Shown: piece by piece, positions 9,022 to 19,854 of the stretch
Position numbering within the stretch: position 1 is the stretch's first letter
Layout: each line of letters opens with the position of its first letter
NCBI GenBank assembly: GCA_035293045.1
Contig: DATDOY010000034.1
Span: 1-64,000, forward strand
Direction of reading: 5' to 3'
Length of the DNA stretch: 64,000 nucleotides
Source: DATDOY01 sp035293045
Lineage (GTDB): Bacteria; Actinomycetota; Acidimicrobiia; IMCC26256; JACPCJ01
Notes under the pieces: model-generated
Database searches by the model: none
What the model saw: only the letters and a program-made list of their open reading frames with translations
Told to the model about the DNA's origin: nothing
Made by a program: the position numbers and the translations under genes

Positions 9022-9813
9022 GTGGACGCCATCGAGTTCTACGGCCTCGAACGCCTCGAGCGGTCCCGGTGGCGCATGCCGGTGGTCTCGCAACTGTGTT
9101 CGGGCATGGGGGCGCTGTTCGGGGGCGCCGCGCTCGGCGGGCTTGTCGAAGCGCTCGAGCGCGAAGCAGGCCGTCCTCTCGTGTGGGCGACCGGCCAGTA
9201 CCTCTCCTACGCCCATCCGCCCGAAGTGCTCGACATCGAGGTCGTCCTCGCCGTCGAAGGGGGCTCGGTGACCCAAGCCCGCGCCATCGGGTCGGTCGAC
9301 GGTCGTGAGATCCTCACCGTGAACGCCGCCCTCGGCCGGCGGGCGTTTCCTCACGCGGGTCAGTGGGCAGAGATGCCGTCGGTGCCTCATCCCGACGACT
9401 GCGAGCCCCGCAAGCTCCACTACCGCCACGGCGGCACCATCAGAGAGCGCCTCGACGACCGCCTGGCCAACGCTCGCGAGCCCGAGGACCTGAGCGGGGA
9501 ACCCAGCTCGGGACGGGCGTCGGTCTGGGTCCGCATCAAAGACGCGCCGATCACGGCCAGCACGCTCGCCATCGTCGGCGACTACGTCCCGTTCGGCATC
9601 AGCCAGTCGCTCGGCGAACGAGCCGGTGGCAACAGCCTCGACAACACCCTGCGGGTGGCGCGCCTCGTCGATACCGAGTGGATCCTCGCCGACGTCCACA
9701 TGCATTCCATCCAGGACGGGTTCGCCCACGGTCGGGTGCACCTGTGGGCCCAGGACGGAACGCTCCTGGCCACGGCGAGCCAATCGACCATCGTCAGGCC
9801 CTGGCGGCCGTAG
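9022..9813 (+). CDS. Acyl-CoA thioesterase-like protein (double hot-dog)
   Basis: A 263-residue protein resembling the TesB/acyl-CoA thioesterase II-like superfamily, with two tandem hot-dog domains. The N-terminal half contains SQLCSGMGALFGGAALGGLVEALE (hot-dog helix) and TGQYLSYAHPPEVLDIEV. The C-terminal half contains DNTLRVARL...WILADVHMHSIQDGFAHGRVHLW-AQDGTLLATASQ, the typical product-release strand pair. It probably hydrolyses or binds acyl-CoA. The GTG start at 9022 is favoured by TACATT 6 nt upstream. The stop TAG (9811-9813) forms part of the -10 of the next gene, mscS. Confidence 0.85.
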   Translation: MDAIEFYGLERLERSRWRMPVVSQLCSGMGALFGGAALGGLVEALEREAGRPLVWATGQYLSYAHPPEVLDIEVVLAVEGGSVTQARAIGSVDGREILTVNAALGRRAFPHAGQWAEMPSVPHPDDCEPRKLHYRHGGTIRERLDDRLANAREPEDLSGEPSSGRASVWVRIKDAPITASTLAIVGDYVPFGISQSLGERAGGNSLDNTLRVARLVDTEWILADVHMHSIQDGFAHGRVHLWAQDGTLLATASQSTIVRPWRP

Positions 9814-9816
9814 CAT
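9811..9816 (+). promoter_or_regulatory. -10 element of mscS embedded in the upstream stop codon
   Basis: TAGCAT lies 7 nt before the mscS GTG start. Its first three bases are the TAG stop codon of the thioesterase gene. The hexamer and spacing match the TANNNT-N7-start arrangement repeated across this window, so a leaderless mscS transcript is expected in addition to any readthrough. Confidence 0.5.
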
Positions 9817-9823
9817 CCCCGTC

Positions 9824-10756
9824 GTGCTTGCCGCCCCGCTCACCGCCGAACGCCTCCACGAGGTCTGCGGGACCGATCCGACCTGGGTCTGCCGGCGCGT
9901 GCTCGACGGCACCGACAGCGACGTTCTCGCCCAGACGGCCGACTGGATCGTGGCCAAACCCCTGGTCATCCTCCTCATCTTCATGGGTGCATGGGTCGCC
10001 AACCGGCTGATCGGCCGGGCGATCCGGCGGTTCGCCGCCCAGGCCAAGGGAGAGGGCTTCGGCCGGAGAGTCCACGCGCTCCGCACCACGACCGCAAGGC
10101 GGGCGAAGCGCACCGACGCGGTCGGCGCTGTCCTGTCGTCGGTGGCAACCGCCGTCATCTACACGATGGCCGCCTTCATCGCGCTCGGAGAGCTCGGCCT
10201 CAACCTCGGGCCGCTCATCGCCGGGGCCGGCATCGTCGGGGTGGCGATTGGCTTCGGGGCCCAGAGCCTCGTGCGCGACTTCCTGAGCGGCCTCTTCATG
10301 ATCATCGAGGACCAGTTCGGCGTGGGCGACATCGTCGACCTCGGGGTCGCGGCCGGCACCGTCGAAGGGGTCAGCCTCCGCACAACGCGCGTGCGCGACG
10401 TCAACGGCGTCGTGTGGCACGTGCCCAACGGCGAGATCCACCGGGTCGGCAACAAGTCGCAGGACTGGGCACGCGCGCTCATCGACGTCCCGCTCGCGCT
10501 CGGCACCAACGTCGACCGGGCTGCCAGCGTCATCGGCGACGTGGGACGCGATCTGTGGAGCGACGAATCGTTCCAGGGCGTGATGCTCGAGGAGCCCGAG
10601 GTGTGGGGCGTGCAGGATCTGGGCAAGGACGGCATGGCCATCCGCCTCGTCGTGAAGACGAAGCCGGGCGAGCAGTTCAAACTCGAGCGGGAGCTGCGCA
10701 CGCGCCTCGCCCGCGCCTTCGAGGACGAAGGCATCGCCGCGCCGGCGCCGGAGTGA
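9824..10756 (+). CDS. Small-conductance mechanosensitive channel family protein (MscS)
   Basis: A 310-residue MscS-type channel that would gate on membrane tension. An amphipathic N-terminus is followed by a first TM helix (PLVILLIFMGAWVANRLIG, about 45-64), a second (VIYTMAAFIALGELG) and the pore helix TM3 (GLNLGPLIAGAGIVGVAIGFGAQSL), which has the Gly/Ala-rich packing typical of MscS. The beta domain then follows (EDQFGVGDIVDLG...GTVEGVSLRTTRVRD...VWHVPNGEI), and finally the alpha/beta vestibule. The start GTG at 9824 is set by TAGCAT 7 nt upstream. The stop codon abuts the stop of the convergent M23 peptidase gene. Confidence 0.92.
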   Translation: MLAAPLTAERLHEVCGTDPTWVCRRVLDGTDSDVLAQTADWIVAKPLVILLIFMGAWVANRLIGRAIRRFAAQAKGEGFGRRVHALRTTTARRAKRTDAVGAVLSSVATAVIYTMAAFIALGELGLNLGPLIAGAGIVGVAIGFGAQSLVRDFLSGLFMIIEDQFGVGDIVDLGVAAGTVEGVSLRTTRVRDVNGVVWHVPNGEIHRVGNKSQDWARALIDVPLALGTNVDRAASVIGDVGRDLWSDESFQGVMLEEPEVWGVQDLGKDGMAIRLVVKTKPGEQFKLERELRTRLARAFEDEGIAAPAPE

Positions 10757-11995
10757 CTACAGATAGATCAGCGGGTTGACCGGCGTGCCCGACTGACGCA
10801 CCTCGAAGTGGAGATGCGGGCCCGTTGACAAGCCAGTCGATCCGACGGCACCCACCAGCTGTCCTCGGGTCACGTTCTGGCCCACGCCGACACTCACCGA
10901 CGACATGTGCGCATAGAGGGTGGCGAGCGTGTTGCCGTGGTCGATGATCACGGTGTTGCCGTATCCGCCGCGCGCTCCGGCCCACACCACCTCGCCGTCA
11001 CCCGCGGCGACGACGGGCGTCCCCGACCGAGCCCCGAAGTCGACGCCGTTGTGCATGCGCGTCACGCCGAGGATCGGATGGCGGCGCGATCCGAAACCGC
11101 TCGTGAGCGCAGCCGAGATCGGCACACCAAGGAGTCCCGACCCGCTCCCCACGAAGACCTGGCCGCTCTGGCGACCGCGAAGCATCCCGGCGATGGAGTT
11201 GGACTCGGCCTGGAGTGCGTTGAGTTCGGCGTTGAACCGATCCTTCTGGGCGTGCACCTTCGCAAGGAGGCGTTCCTGGTTGTTGACCGCCGCGGCAACC
11301 TGGCCGCGGGCCCGCTGCTGTTCGGCCTTCAGGGAGGCGATGTTGGCCCGCTCGGCGGCGACGACGTCTCGGGCGGCGCGCGCCTCGTCCCGCTCGTCCT
11401 CGAGCCCTGCACGCATGTATTCGACCCGCTCCTTGAGGAGGACAAGACGATCGACGCGGTCCTGGTCGATCTCGGCGACGATCGACAGATACTGCGCGCC
11501 GGCGATGAGGTCCTGCGGCGTGGCGGCGTCGAGGGCGAGATTGGTCATCACGGCGACCCGACCACCCCCCCGCTGGCGATACAGCTCGGAGGTGATGTCC
11601 CCGACGTCGTCTTTCATCTCGTCGATGTTGGCGCGCGTCTCGTGGAGCTTTGCGGTGAGGGCGAGGTAGCGGGCGTCGAGCCGCTGCACGTCGGCTTCCG
11701 CGACGGCCACGCGATCCGACGCTGCGGCGAGCTCCCGATCGATGCGGGCGATGGCGGCGTCGAAGCCGTCGAGCTGGGCCTGGGTCTCGGAGAGCTCGCC
11801 GAGAAGCTCAGCCTCCTCGGCCGACGCCTCCCCGATAGCCGCCTTCAGCTCCCGGATGCGCTCCTCGATCTCCCGCTGGCGGCGCGCCTCAGGGGCCGTC
11901 GTGCTCGTGGTGCTCGTGGTGCTCGTGGTCTGGGCGCCCGCGTTCGGACTGACCAGCAGGGCGCAGAGCGCGAGAAGGAGAGCGCGGGCACGCAT
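10757..11995 (-). CDS. Secreted coiled-coil M23 (LytM) peptidase, EnvC/RipC-like partner of FtsEX
   Basis: A 412-residue exported murein hydrolase. It has a signal peptide (residues 1-21), then a Thr/Ser linker encoded by three perfect 9-bp repeats at 11901-11927, then long coiled coils (about 35-280). The C-terminal LytM/M23 domain keeps its zinc ligands: H and D in RMHNGVDFGA and the HLHF pair in TGPHLHFEV, plus YAHM. This is the architecture of EnvC and actinobacterial FtsX-interacting peptidoglycan hydrolases. Because the metal ligands are retained, it is likely an active endopeptidase rather than a degenerate activator like E. coli EnvC. It lies downstream of ftsE-ftsX. TAGCAT 9 nt before the ATG suggests an additional own promoter. 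Confidence 0.9.
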   Translation of the reverse strand: MRARALLLALCALLVSPNAGAQTTSTTSTTSTTAPEARRQREIEERIRELKAAIGEASAEEAELLGELSETQAQLDGFDAAIARIDRELAAASDRVAVAEADVQRLDARYLALTAKLHETRANIDEMKDDVGDITSELYRQRGGGRVAVMTNLALDAATPQDLIAGAQYLSIVAEIDQDRVDRLVLLKERVEYMRAGLEDERDEARAARDVVAAERANIASLKAEQQRARGQVAAAVNNQERLLAKVHAQKDRFNAELNALQAESNSIAGMLRGRQSGQVFVGSGSGLLGVPISAALTSGFGSRRHPILGVTRMHNGVDFGARSGTPVVAAGDGEVVWAGARGGYGNTVIIDHGNTLATLYAHMSSVSVGVGQNVTRGQLVGAVGSTGLSTGPHLHFEVRQSGTPVNPLIYL

Positions 11996-12096
11996 ACGCT
12001 GGGCATGCTACCCCATTGGCCTCACATGCAACAGGGGTCACACTGCCCTCACTGCACGTGCTCGCAACCGGTCTTACCCCGCCGCACCACATTTCC

Positions 12097-12156
12097 TGTG
12101 CACTTTCCGTCGTTGGATTCCGACAAACCGGACACGATCACGACGGAAAGTGCACA
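12097..12156. repeat. 60-bp palindromic repeat, copy 1
   Basis: Arms TGTGCACTTTCCGTCGT (12097-12113) and its exact reverse complement (12140-12156) enclose 26 nt. A second copy with the same total length lies at 41269-41328. The seventh base of the left arm is C here and G there, and the mirrored base in the right arm changes to match, so pairing is preserved. This copy sits between the 12170-12685 gene and the M23 gene, upstream of the M23 promoter. There is no T tract after either arm. Confidence 0.85.
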
Positions 12157-12169
12157 TCAAACGCGATTC

Positions 12170-12685
12170 CTACGGACGATGGGCGTCCATGCACGCTCGA
12201 GACAAGTCCGCCCCGTCGACGCCCATCACGCCGAACTCGGGGGGAGCGACCGTGCCAGGAGATCCGAGGACGCGGGCGAGATCGTCCGCCGCAAACGTCA
12301 GGTTGACGAGATTGGCGAGGTCATCGCGCGAAGACTCGACGTCGCGCATGTGGTCGCGCGTGACGCCAGAAACGGCCCACGTGGCGACTGCCCCGTGGGC
12401 GACGGGATCGCCCGACTCGCGGAGGTAGGCATCCGCCGACAGGAACCACCAGCCCTCGAGGTCGGGGTCGCGGGTGCGGACCATCCACCCACCGCCGAGT
12501 GGGACGTCGAGACGATTGGACAGTTCGCTCACCCACGATCGCGGCGCCAGCTCACATCGCTCGAGCCCCCGCGAGGCGCTCAGCGCCCCGTACAGCGCGA
12601 CGCCGCCGACGAGGGCAGCAACGACGAATAAGGCGACGACGAGGCGACGTACCTCTCGCTGCCCCGTCCGATCGATCGCCAACAC
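12170..12685 (-). CDS. Single-pass membrane protein of unknown function in the ftsEX cluster
   Basis: A 171-residue protein that I do not recognise. One TM helix (VVALFVVAALVGGVALYGAL, about 14-34) follows a short basic N-terminus, so the rest is probably extracytoplasmic. The outer part has Cys44 and Cys166, conserved-looking aromatic residues (GGGWMVRTRDPDLEGWWFLSADAYL) and an acidic C-terminal half. The GTG start at 12685 is supported by TATCGT 7 nt upstream. Its position between ftsX and the M23 hydrolase suggests, as inference, an envelope or division accessory role. Confidence 0.7.
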   Translation of the reverse strand: MLAIDRTGQREVRRLVVALFVVAALVGGVALYGALSASRGLERCELAPRSWVSELSNRLDVPLGGGWMVRTRDPDLEGWWFLSADAYLRESGDPVAHGAVATWAVSGVTRDHMRDVESSRDDLANLVNLTFAADDLARVLGSPGTVAPPEFGVMGVDGADLSRACMDAHRP

Positions 12686-12706
12686 AGGGCGAACGATAGG
12701 CGCCTG

Positions 12707-13591
12707 CTACACGTCGAGGAAGCGGCGGAGGCCGATGGCGGAGCCGACGACGCCCACGAAGGCGCCGATGGCGAGCACGATGAAGCCGATGCCGAGGGCG
12801 TCGCCGGTGGTGATGAAGAAGCTCTGGAACACGCCTTCGGAGCGTTGCACGAGGTCGGAGAGGATCTGCTGGAGTCCGTAGACGGCGCCGAACGCAAGGC
12901 CGGCGCCGATGGCGCCCTGGATCAGGCCTTCGAGCATGAACGGGATGCGGATGAACCAGTTGGTGGCACCGACGAGTTTCATGATCTGGATCTCGTGGCG
13001 CCGGGCGAACGTTGCGAGCCGGATGGTGTTGACGATCAGGAAGAGCGACGACGCCAACAGGATCCCGGAGATGGCGAAGAACAACCGCCGAATCCACGAG
13101 ATGGCGCGGAGCATCCGATGCACCTGCTCCTCGGCCGTGAGCACCTGGTCGACGCCGGGACGGCCCTCGAACTGGGCGGCGATGGTCTTGGTGAGTGCGG
13201 GGTCCTCCGGAATCACGCGGAACGACGGCGGGAGCGTCTCGGGATCGACCGCCTCGATGAGATCGGGCTCGTCCTTGAAGTACTCCCGGAACAAGTCGTA
13301 GGCCTTCTGCTTCGAGATGAAGCGGTAGCTCTTCACGCTGGGCGCGTCGTCGAGCTCGGCCTGGATGTCCTGCACCTGCTTTTGGGTCGGGTCGGTCACG
13401 AAGAAGATCTCGAGCTCGACCCCTTCCTTCCACCGCGCCGTGCCGTGGTCGACCATGCGCGACAGCAGCAGCACGCCGCCGAACAAGAACAGCGAGACCG
13501 CGACGGTGAGGATGCCTGCAAGCGTCATCATGATGTTGCGGCGCAACGAGACGAAGGTCTCGCGGGCGAAGTAGTCGAGCTTGAAGGCCAT
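12707..13591 (-). CDS. ftsX: Cell division permease-like protein FtsX
   Basis: The 294-residue membrane partner of FtsE; the complex transmits ATP hydrolysis to periplasmic or extracellular wall hydrolases at the septum. The N-terminus MAFKLDYFARETFVSLRRN and TM1 (about 20-42) are followed by a large extracellular loop with the charged segment ELEIFFVTDPTQKQVQDIQAEL and the FISKQKAYDLF motif. Three further TMs in an FtsX/MacB-type domain contain IMKLVGATNWFIRIPFMLEG, the family hallmark. The gene starts 2 nt after the ftsE stop, so the two are surely co-transcribed. Confidence 0.96.
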   Translation of the reverse strand: MAFKLDYFARETFVSLRRNIMMTLAGILTVAVSLFLFGGVLLLSRMVDHGTARWKEGVELEIFFVTDPTQKQVQDIQAELDDAPSVKSYRFISKQKAYDLFREYFKDEPDLIEAVDPETLPPSFRVIPEDPALTKTIAAQFEGRPGVDQVLTAEEQVHRMLRAISWIRRLFFAISGILLASSLFLIVNTIRLATFARRHEIQIMKLVGATNWFIRIPFMLEGLIQGAIGAGLAFGAVYGLQQILSDLVQRSEGVFQSFFITTGDALGIGFIVLAIGAFVGVVGSAIGLRRFLDV

Positions 13592-13593
13592 GC

Positions 13594-14280
13594 CTACGCC
13601 GGCAGGCCGTAGACGCCGCGGGCCTGGTCTCGCACGATCATTCCCCGGTCGAGCTCGATCACCCGCCGGCGCATCGTGTTGACGATGCCCTCGTCGTGCG
13701 TGGCCATGACGACCGTCGTGCCGGTCCGGTTGATGCGATCGAGAAGACGCATGATGCCTTCGGCGGTCGCCGGGTCGAGGTTTCCGGTGGGCTCGTCGGC
13801 CAGCAGGATGAGCGGGCGGTTGACGAACGCCCGGGCGATCGACACACGCTGTTGTTCGCCGCCCGACAGCTCGTACTCGAAGCGCTCGCCCTTCTCGGCG
13901 AGCCCCACAAGCTCGAGAATCTGGGGCACCTGGGATTCGATGACGTGACGGGGGCGCCCGATCACCTCGAGGGCGAAGGCAACGTTCTCGTAGACCGTCT
14001 TGCCGGCGAGGAGTTTGAAGTCCTGGAAGATGGTGCCGATGTTGCGCCGAAGGTAGGGGACCTTCCACGACGACATGCGGGCGACGTCACGGCCGGCCAC
14101 GAGAATGCGCCCCGTGTCCGGGAGTTCCTCGCGAAGCAACAGGCGCAGGAAGGTCGACTTCCCCGAGCCCGACGGCCCGACCAGGAAGACGAATTCGCCC
14201 TTTTTCATCTCGACGCTCACGTCGCGCAGAGCGACGACATCGCCCTTGTAGGACTTGGTGACGTGTTCGAGCGTGATCAT
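13594..14280 (-). CDS. ftsE: Cell division ATP-binding protein FtsE
   Basis: The 228-residue ABC ATPase of the FtsEX complex. Walker A is GPSGSGKST (residues 35-43), the Q loop lies in IGTIFQDFKLL, the ABC signature is LSGGEQQR, Walker B is LLADEPTGNLD, and the switch His lies in MATHDEG. The length is typical. It is the first gene of the ftsE-ftsX pair. No clear TANNNT or Shine-Dalgarno signal precedes the ATG at 14280, so its promoter may lie further up in the 217-nt spacer after prfB. Confidence 0.97.
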   Translation of the reverse strand: MITLEHVTKSYKGDVVALRDVSVEMKKGEFVFLVGPSGSGKSTFLRLLLREELPDTGRILVAGRDVARMSSWKVPYLRRNIGTIFQDFKLLAGKTVYENVAFALEVIGRPRHVIESQVPQILELVGLAEKGERFEYELSGGEQQRVSIARAFVNRPLILLADEPTGNLDPATAEGIMRLLDRINRTGTTVVMATHDEGIVNTMRRRVIELDRGMIVRDQARGVYGLPA

Positions 14281-14497
14281 CGGTTGGGCAGCATGGGTTC
14301 CTGGACGCGGTTCACCCTCAGAGATGGTGCGGAGCGGTCAGGGTACCAAGCGTGACCCCTGAATCGGGGGACGGGACCGCCGCTCCCGAAGTCGGGACGG
14401 CTCCCCGCAGCATGACGAGGAGCCGCGACCCCGCGGGGAGCGGCGAGCGAGCGCGAGGAGAGCCGGCCCGGCGTAGGGAGAGCGCCACAGCCGCGGG
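14281..14497. other. Non-coding spacer between prfB and ftsE with inverted repeats
   Basis: I see no gene in this 217-nt spacer. It holds a short palindrome TCCCGA-AG-TCGGGA (14384-14397) and an inverted repeat CTCCCCGC / GCGGGGAG (14401-14408 and 14433-14440). It also carries a run of AGCGAGCGCGAGG-like sequence common in high-G+C intergenic repeats. Any of these could end prfB transcription, but none has a T tract. Confidence 0.4.
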
Positions 14498-15604
14498 TTA
14501 CGAGGTCGCTCGGCGCCACTGAAGGTAGGCCTCGATGAAGCCGTCGATGTCGCCTTCGAGGACGGCGTCGACGTTGCCGGTCTCGTGGTCCGTCCGCAGG
14601 TCCTTCACCAGCCGATAGGGGGCGAGCACATACGAACGGATCTGGCTCCCCCACTCCACGCTCTGCTTGTCGCCCGAGATCTCGGCGAGGTTCTTGGCCC
14701 GCTCCTCACGCTGGCGGTCGGCGAGGCGAGCGGCGAGGATCCGCATGGCCCGGTCACGATTTTGGTGCTGCGAACGTTCGGCCTGGCAGGCCACCACGAT
14801 CCCCGTCGGCAGGTGCGTGATGCGCACGGCGGAGTCGGTCACGTTGACGTGCTGGCCCCCGGCGCCCGACGAGCGATACGTGTCGATGCGCAGATCCCCC
14901 ACGTCGATCTCGACGGTGTCGTCGTCGTCCTCCTCGATGGCGGGAATCACGTCGAACGCCGAGAAGGCCGTGTGTCGGCGCGACTGCGAGTCGAACGGCG
15001 AGATCCGCACGAGCCGGTGCACGCCCCGCTCGGCTTGCAACATGCCGTACGCGTGCCGTCCCTTCACCGTGAACGTGGCCGAGGAGATCCCGGCTTCGTC
15101 ACCCTCGGTCACGTCATCGACCTCGACCCCGAAGCCCCGGCGCTCCGCCCACCGTAGGTACATGCGCAGGAGCATGTCGGTCCAGTCCTGCGCGTCCGTA
15201 CCCCCAGCGCCAGAGTTGACCGAGCAGATGGCGTCGCGCTCGTCATATTCGCCAGTGAACAGCGCCCGGAGCTCGAGGTCGGCGAGCTCGCGCTGGAGGC
15301 CGGCGATGGCCTGGGCCACTTCCCCTTCCACCGAGTCGTCGGACTCCTCGCGCCCGAGTTGAAACAGCGTCTCGGCGTCGGAGAGGCGGCCGCTCAGGCG
15401 GTCGAACAGGTCGACGTCGTCGCGCACCCGCGCCAACTCGGTCGTCACCTTGCGGGCTTCGTCGGGATGGTCCCACAGGTCGGCCCGGCTGGCCTCCTGC
15501 TCGAGCTCGACGAAACGAGCGCGCGCGTCGGCGATGCGTAGGTAGGTCTCGGCGTCGGAGACGCGCTTCGCGAGATCGGCGAGTTCGCCGGAGAAATCCT
15601 TCAC
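14498..15604 (-). CDS. prfB: Peptide chain release factor 2
   Basis: A 368-residue class I release factor for UGA/UAA stop codons. The stop-codon recognition motif SPF is present in RLVRISPFDSQSRRHT, and the peptidyl-tRNA hydrolysis motif GGQ in SSGAGGQHVN. The GTG start at 15604 gives VKDFSGELADLAKRV, a normal actinobacterial N-terminus. It lies 5 nt after the secA stop, indicating one transcript. The reading frame is continuous, so the autoregulatory +1 frameshift found in many prfB genes is absent here. Confidence 0.95.
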   Translation of the reverse strand: MKDFSGELADLAKRVSDAETYLRIADARARFVELEQEASRADLWDHPDEARKVTTELARVRDDVDLFDRLSGRLSDAETLFQLGREESDDSVEGEVAQAIAGLQRELADLELRALFTGEYDERDAICSVNSGAGGTDAQDWTDMLLRMYLRWAERRGFGVEVDDVTEGDEAGISSATFTVKGRHAYGMLQAERGVHRLVRISPFDSQSRRHTAFSAFDVIPAIEEDDDDTVEIDVGDLRIDTYRSSGAGGQHVNVTDSAVRITHLPTGIVVACQAERSQHQNRDRAMRILAARLADRQREERAKNLAEISGDKQSVEWGSQIRSYVLAPYRLVKDLRTDHETGNVDAVLEGDIDGFIEAYLQWRRATS

Positions 15605-15609
15605 GCGCG

Positions 15610-18348
<2,739 letters not shown>

Positions 18349-18378
18349 GAGCGGCTCAGTGTACGAGACTCCCGCACC

Positions 18379-19851
18379 GTGACCGCCTTCAGCACGGCTC
18401 GCGTCGCCCGCCGGGTTCGAGCCGCCCACCCCTCCTGGTTCGTCCTCGTGGCGATGGCGGTGTTCTGGGCGGTCCTCTTCGGGGTTCTCGTCTGGCGGCG
18501 CCACGATCGCTTCGGCTCGTTCGGCTTCGACATGGGCATCTTCGACCAGGCCGTGTGGCTGGCCGCGCGGGGAAAGTCGTTCATCACCGTGCGGGGCCTC
18601 GACCTCTTCGGCCACCACGCGAACGTGGCCTTCTACTTCCTGGCGCCGTTCTCGTGGATGGGAGCCGGCCCGCACTTCCTCAACCTCCTGCAGGTGGCCG
18701 GGCTCGCGGCGTGCGCTCTGCCCCTCTACCTCCTCGGCCGCCACCGGAACCTCTCGCCCTGGGTCGCCCTCGTTCCCGCGGCGGCGTTCCTCGCTCACCC
18801 CTCGACGGGGTTCCTCGCGTGGGAGTTGTTCCACCCCGAGACGGTCGCCGTCCCGTTCCTGCTCGGTGCCTACCTGGCCGCCGCAAAGCAGGAGTGGCGC
18901 TGGTTCGCGGTGTTGCTCGTCGTCGCCGTGATGTGGAAAGAGGACGTCGCCCTCGCCGCCTTCTTCCTCGGGCTCCTGCTCCTCGCCCGCGGCGAGCGCA
19001 AGGTCGCCCTCTGGACGATGGTGCTGTCCCTGGCCTGGTTCCTCTTCGTCAACCGGTTTCTGCTCGGCGCGGTCAACGGAGCCGGCGCGTTCTACGACGA
19101 GTTCTTCGGTGACCTCGGCGGGTCGCCGTTTGACATCGCCCACACCGCCGCGTCCGACCCGACGCGGATCGTCCGCAAGTTCGGCACCGATGACGCGCGC
19201 GGTTACCTCTGGCAGATGGTGAGTCCCTTCGGCATGCTCCCGCTGCTCTCGCCGCTCGTGGTGTTGATCGGTTTCCCCACGGCGCTCGGCAACATCCTCT
19301 CGGTGAACTCGTTCACCCGCGACATCACCTTCCATTACTCCGCGCTGCCCCTCGCCGCCCTCGCGCTCGGCGCGGTCGAGACGCTCGCGTGGTTCCGGAA
19401 CCGCCTCGCACGCCCCTGGGTCACGTCGACGCTCGCGGGCGTGATGCTCGTCACCGCCCTGATGGGCGCCAAGGATTGGGGCGTCTCGCCCTGGGGAGAC
19501 GAGTACCGCCTCCGCGGCTGGTGGCCCGGGACCGGCGACCCCGCCATCGACACCAAGCGCTTCGCGGTGACGCTGATCCCCGATGGCGACGCCGTGAGCG
19601 CCACGTACTCGTTTGTCCCCCACCTCTCCCACCGCGACCTCATCTACGAGTTCCCCAACCCGTACGGAGAGCGGAACTGGGGGATCCGCGGCGAAAAGCG
19701 CCACGATCCGTCGAAGGTGCGATGGCTCATCGCCGACTACAGGATCATGGGCGCCGAGGACCGGGCGGTCTTCGACTCGGCGATCGACGACTACGAATTC
19801 GAGATCGTCCTCGAGCGCGACGGGATCGTCGTCGCACGTCGCACCGGCTGA
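18379..19851 (+). CDS. DUF2079 family polytopic membrane protein
   Basis: A 490-residue integral membrane protein with roughly ten TM helices, matching the pattern of DUF2079 proteins (predicted GT-C-like). Hallmarks are the N-terminal FDMGIFDQAVW segment after TM1, the FGHHANVAFYFLAPF loop and ELFHPETVAVPFLLGAYLAA. The function of the family is not established; similarity to GT-C glycosyltransferases suggests lipid-linked sugar transfer. The GTG start at 18379 is the first in-frame start after TM-free sequence; no strong ribosome site or TANNNT precedes it. It is divergent from secA. Confidence 0.85.
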   Translation: MTAFSTARVARRVRAAHPSWFVLVAMAVFWAVLFGVLVWRRHDRFGSFGFDMGIFDQAVWLAARGKSFITVRGLDLFGHHANVAFYFLAPFSWMGAGPHFLNLLQVAGLAACALPLYLLGRHRNLSPWVALVPAAAFLAHPSTGFLAWELFHPETVAVPFLLGAYLAAAKQEWRWFAVLLVVAVMWKEDVALAAFFLGLLLLARGERKVALWTMVLSLAWFLFVNRFLLGAVNGAGAFYDEFFGDLGGSPFDIAHTAASDPTRIVRKFGTDDARGYLWQMVSPFGMLPLLSPLVVLIGFPTALGNILSVNSFTRDITFHYSALPLAALALGAVETLAWFRNRLARPWVTSTLAGVMLVTALMGAKDWGVSPWGDEYRLRGWWPGTGDPAIDTKRFAVTLIPDGDAVSATYSFVPHLSHRDLIYEFPNPYGERNWGIRGEKRHDPSKVRWLIADYRIMGAEDRAVFDSAIDDYEFEIVLERDGIVVARRTG

Positions 19852-19854
19852 GGC

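Noticed and set aside
11901..11927. Three 9-bp tandem repeats as a regulatory element
   Set aside because: They lie in the coding part of the M23 gene and encode a TTS repeat in the secreted linker, which explains them.
15500..15604. Programmed +1 frameshift in prfB
   Set aside because: The N-terminal 30 codons are in the same frame as the rest and no in-frame stop interrupts them, so no frameshift is needed.
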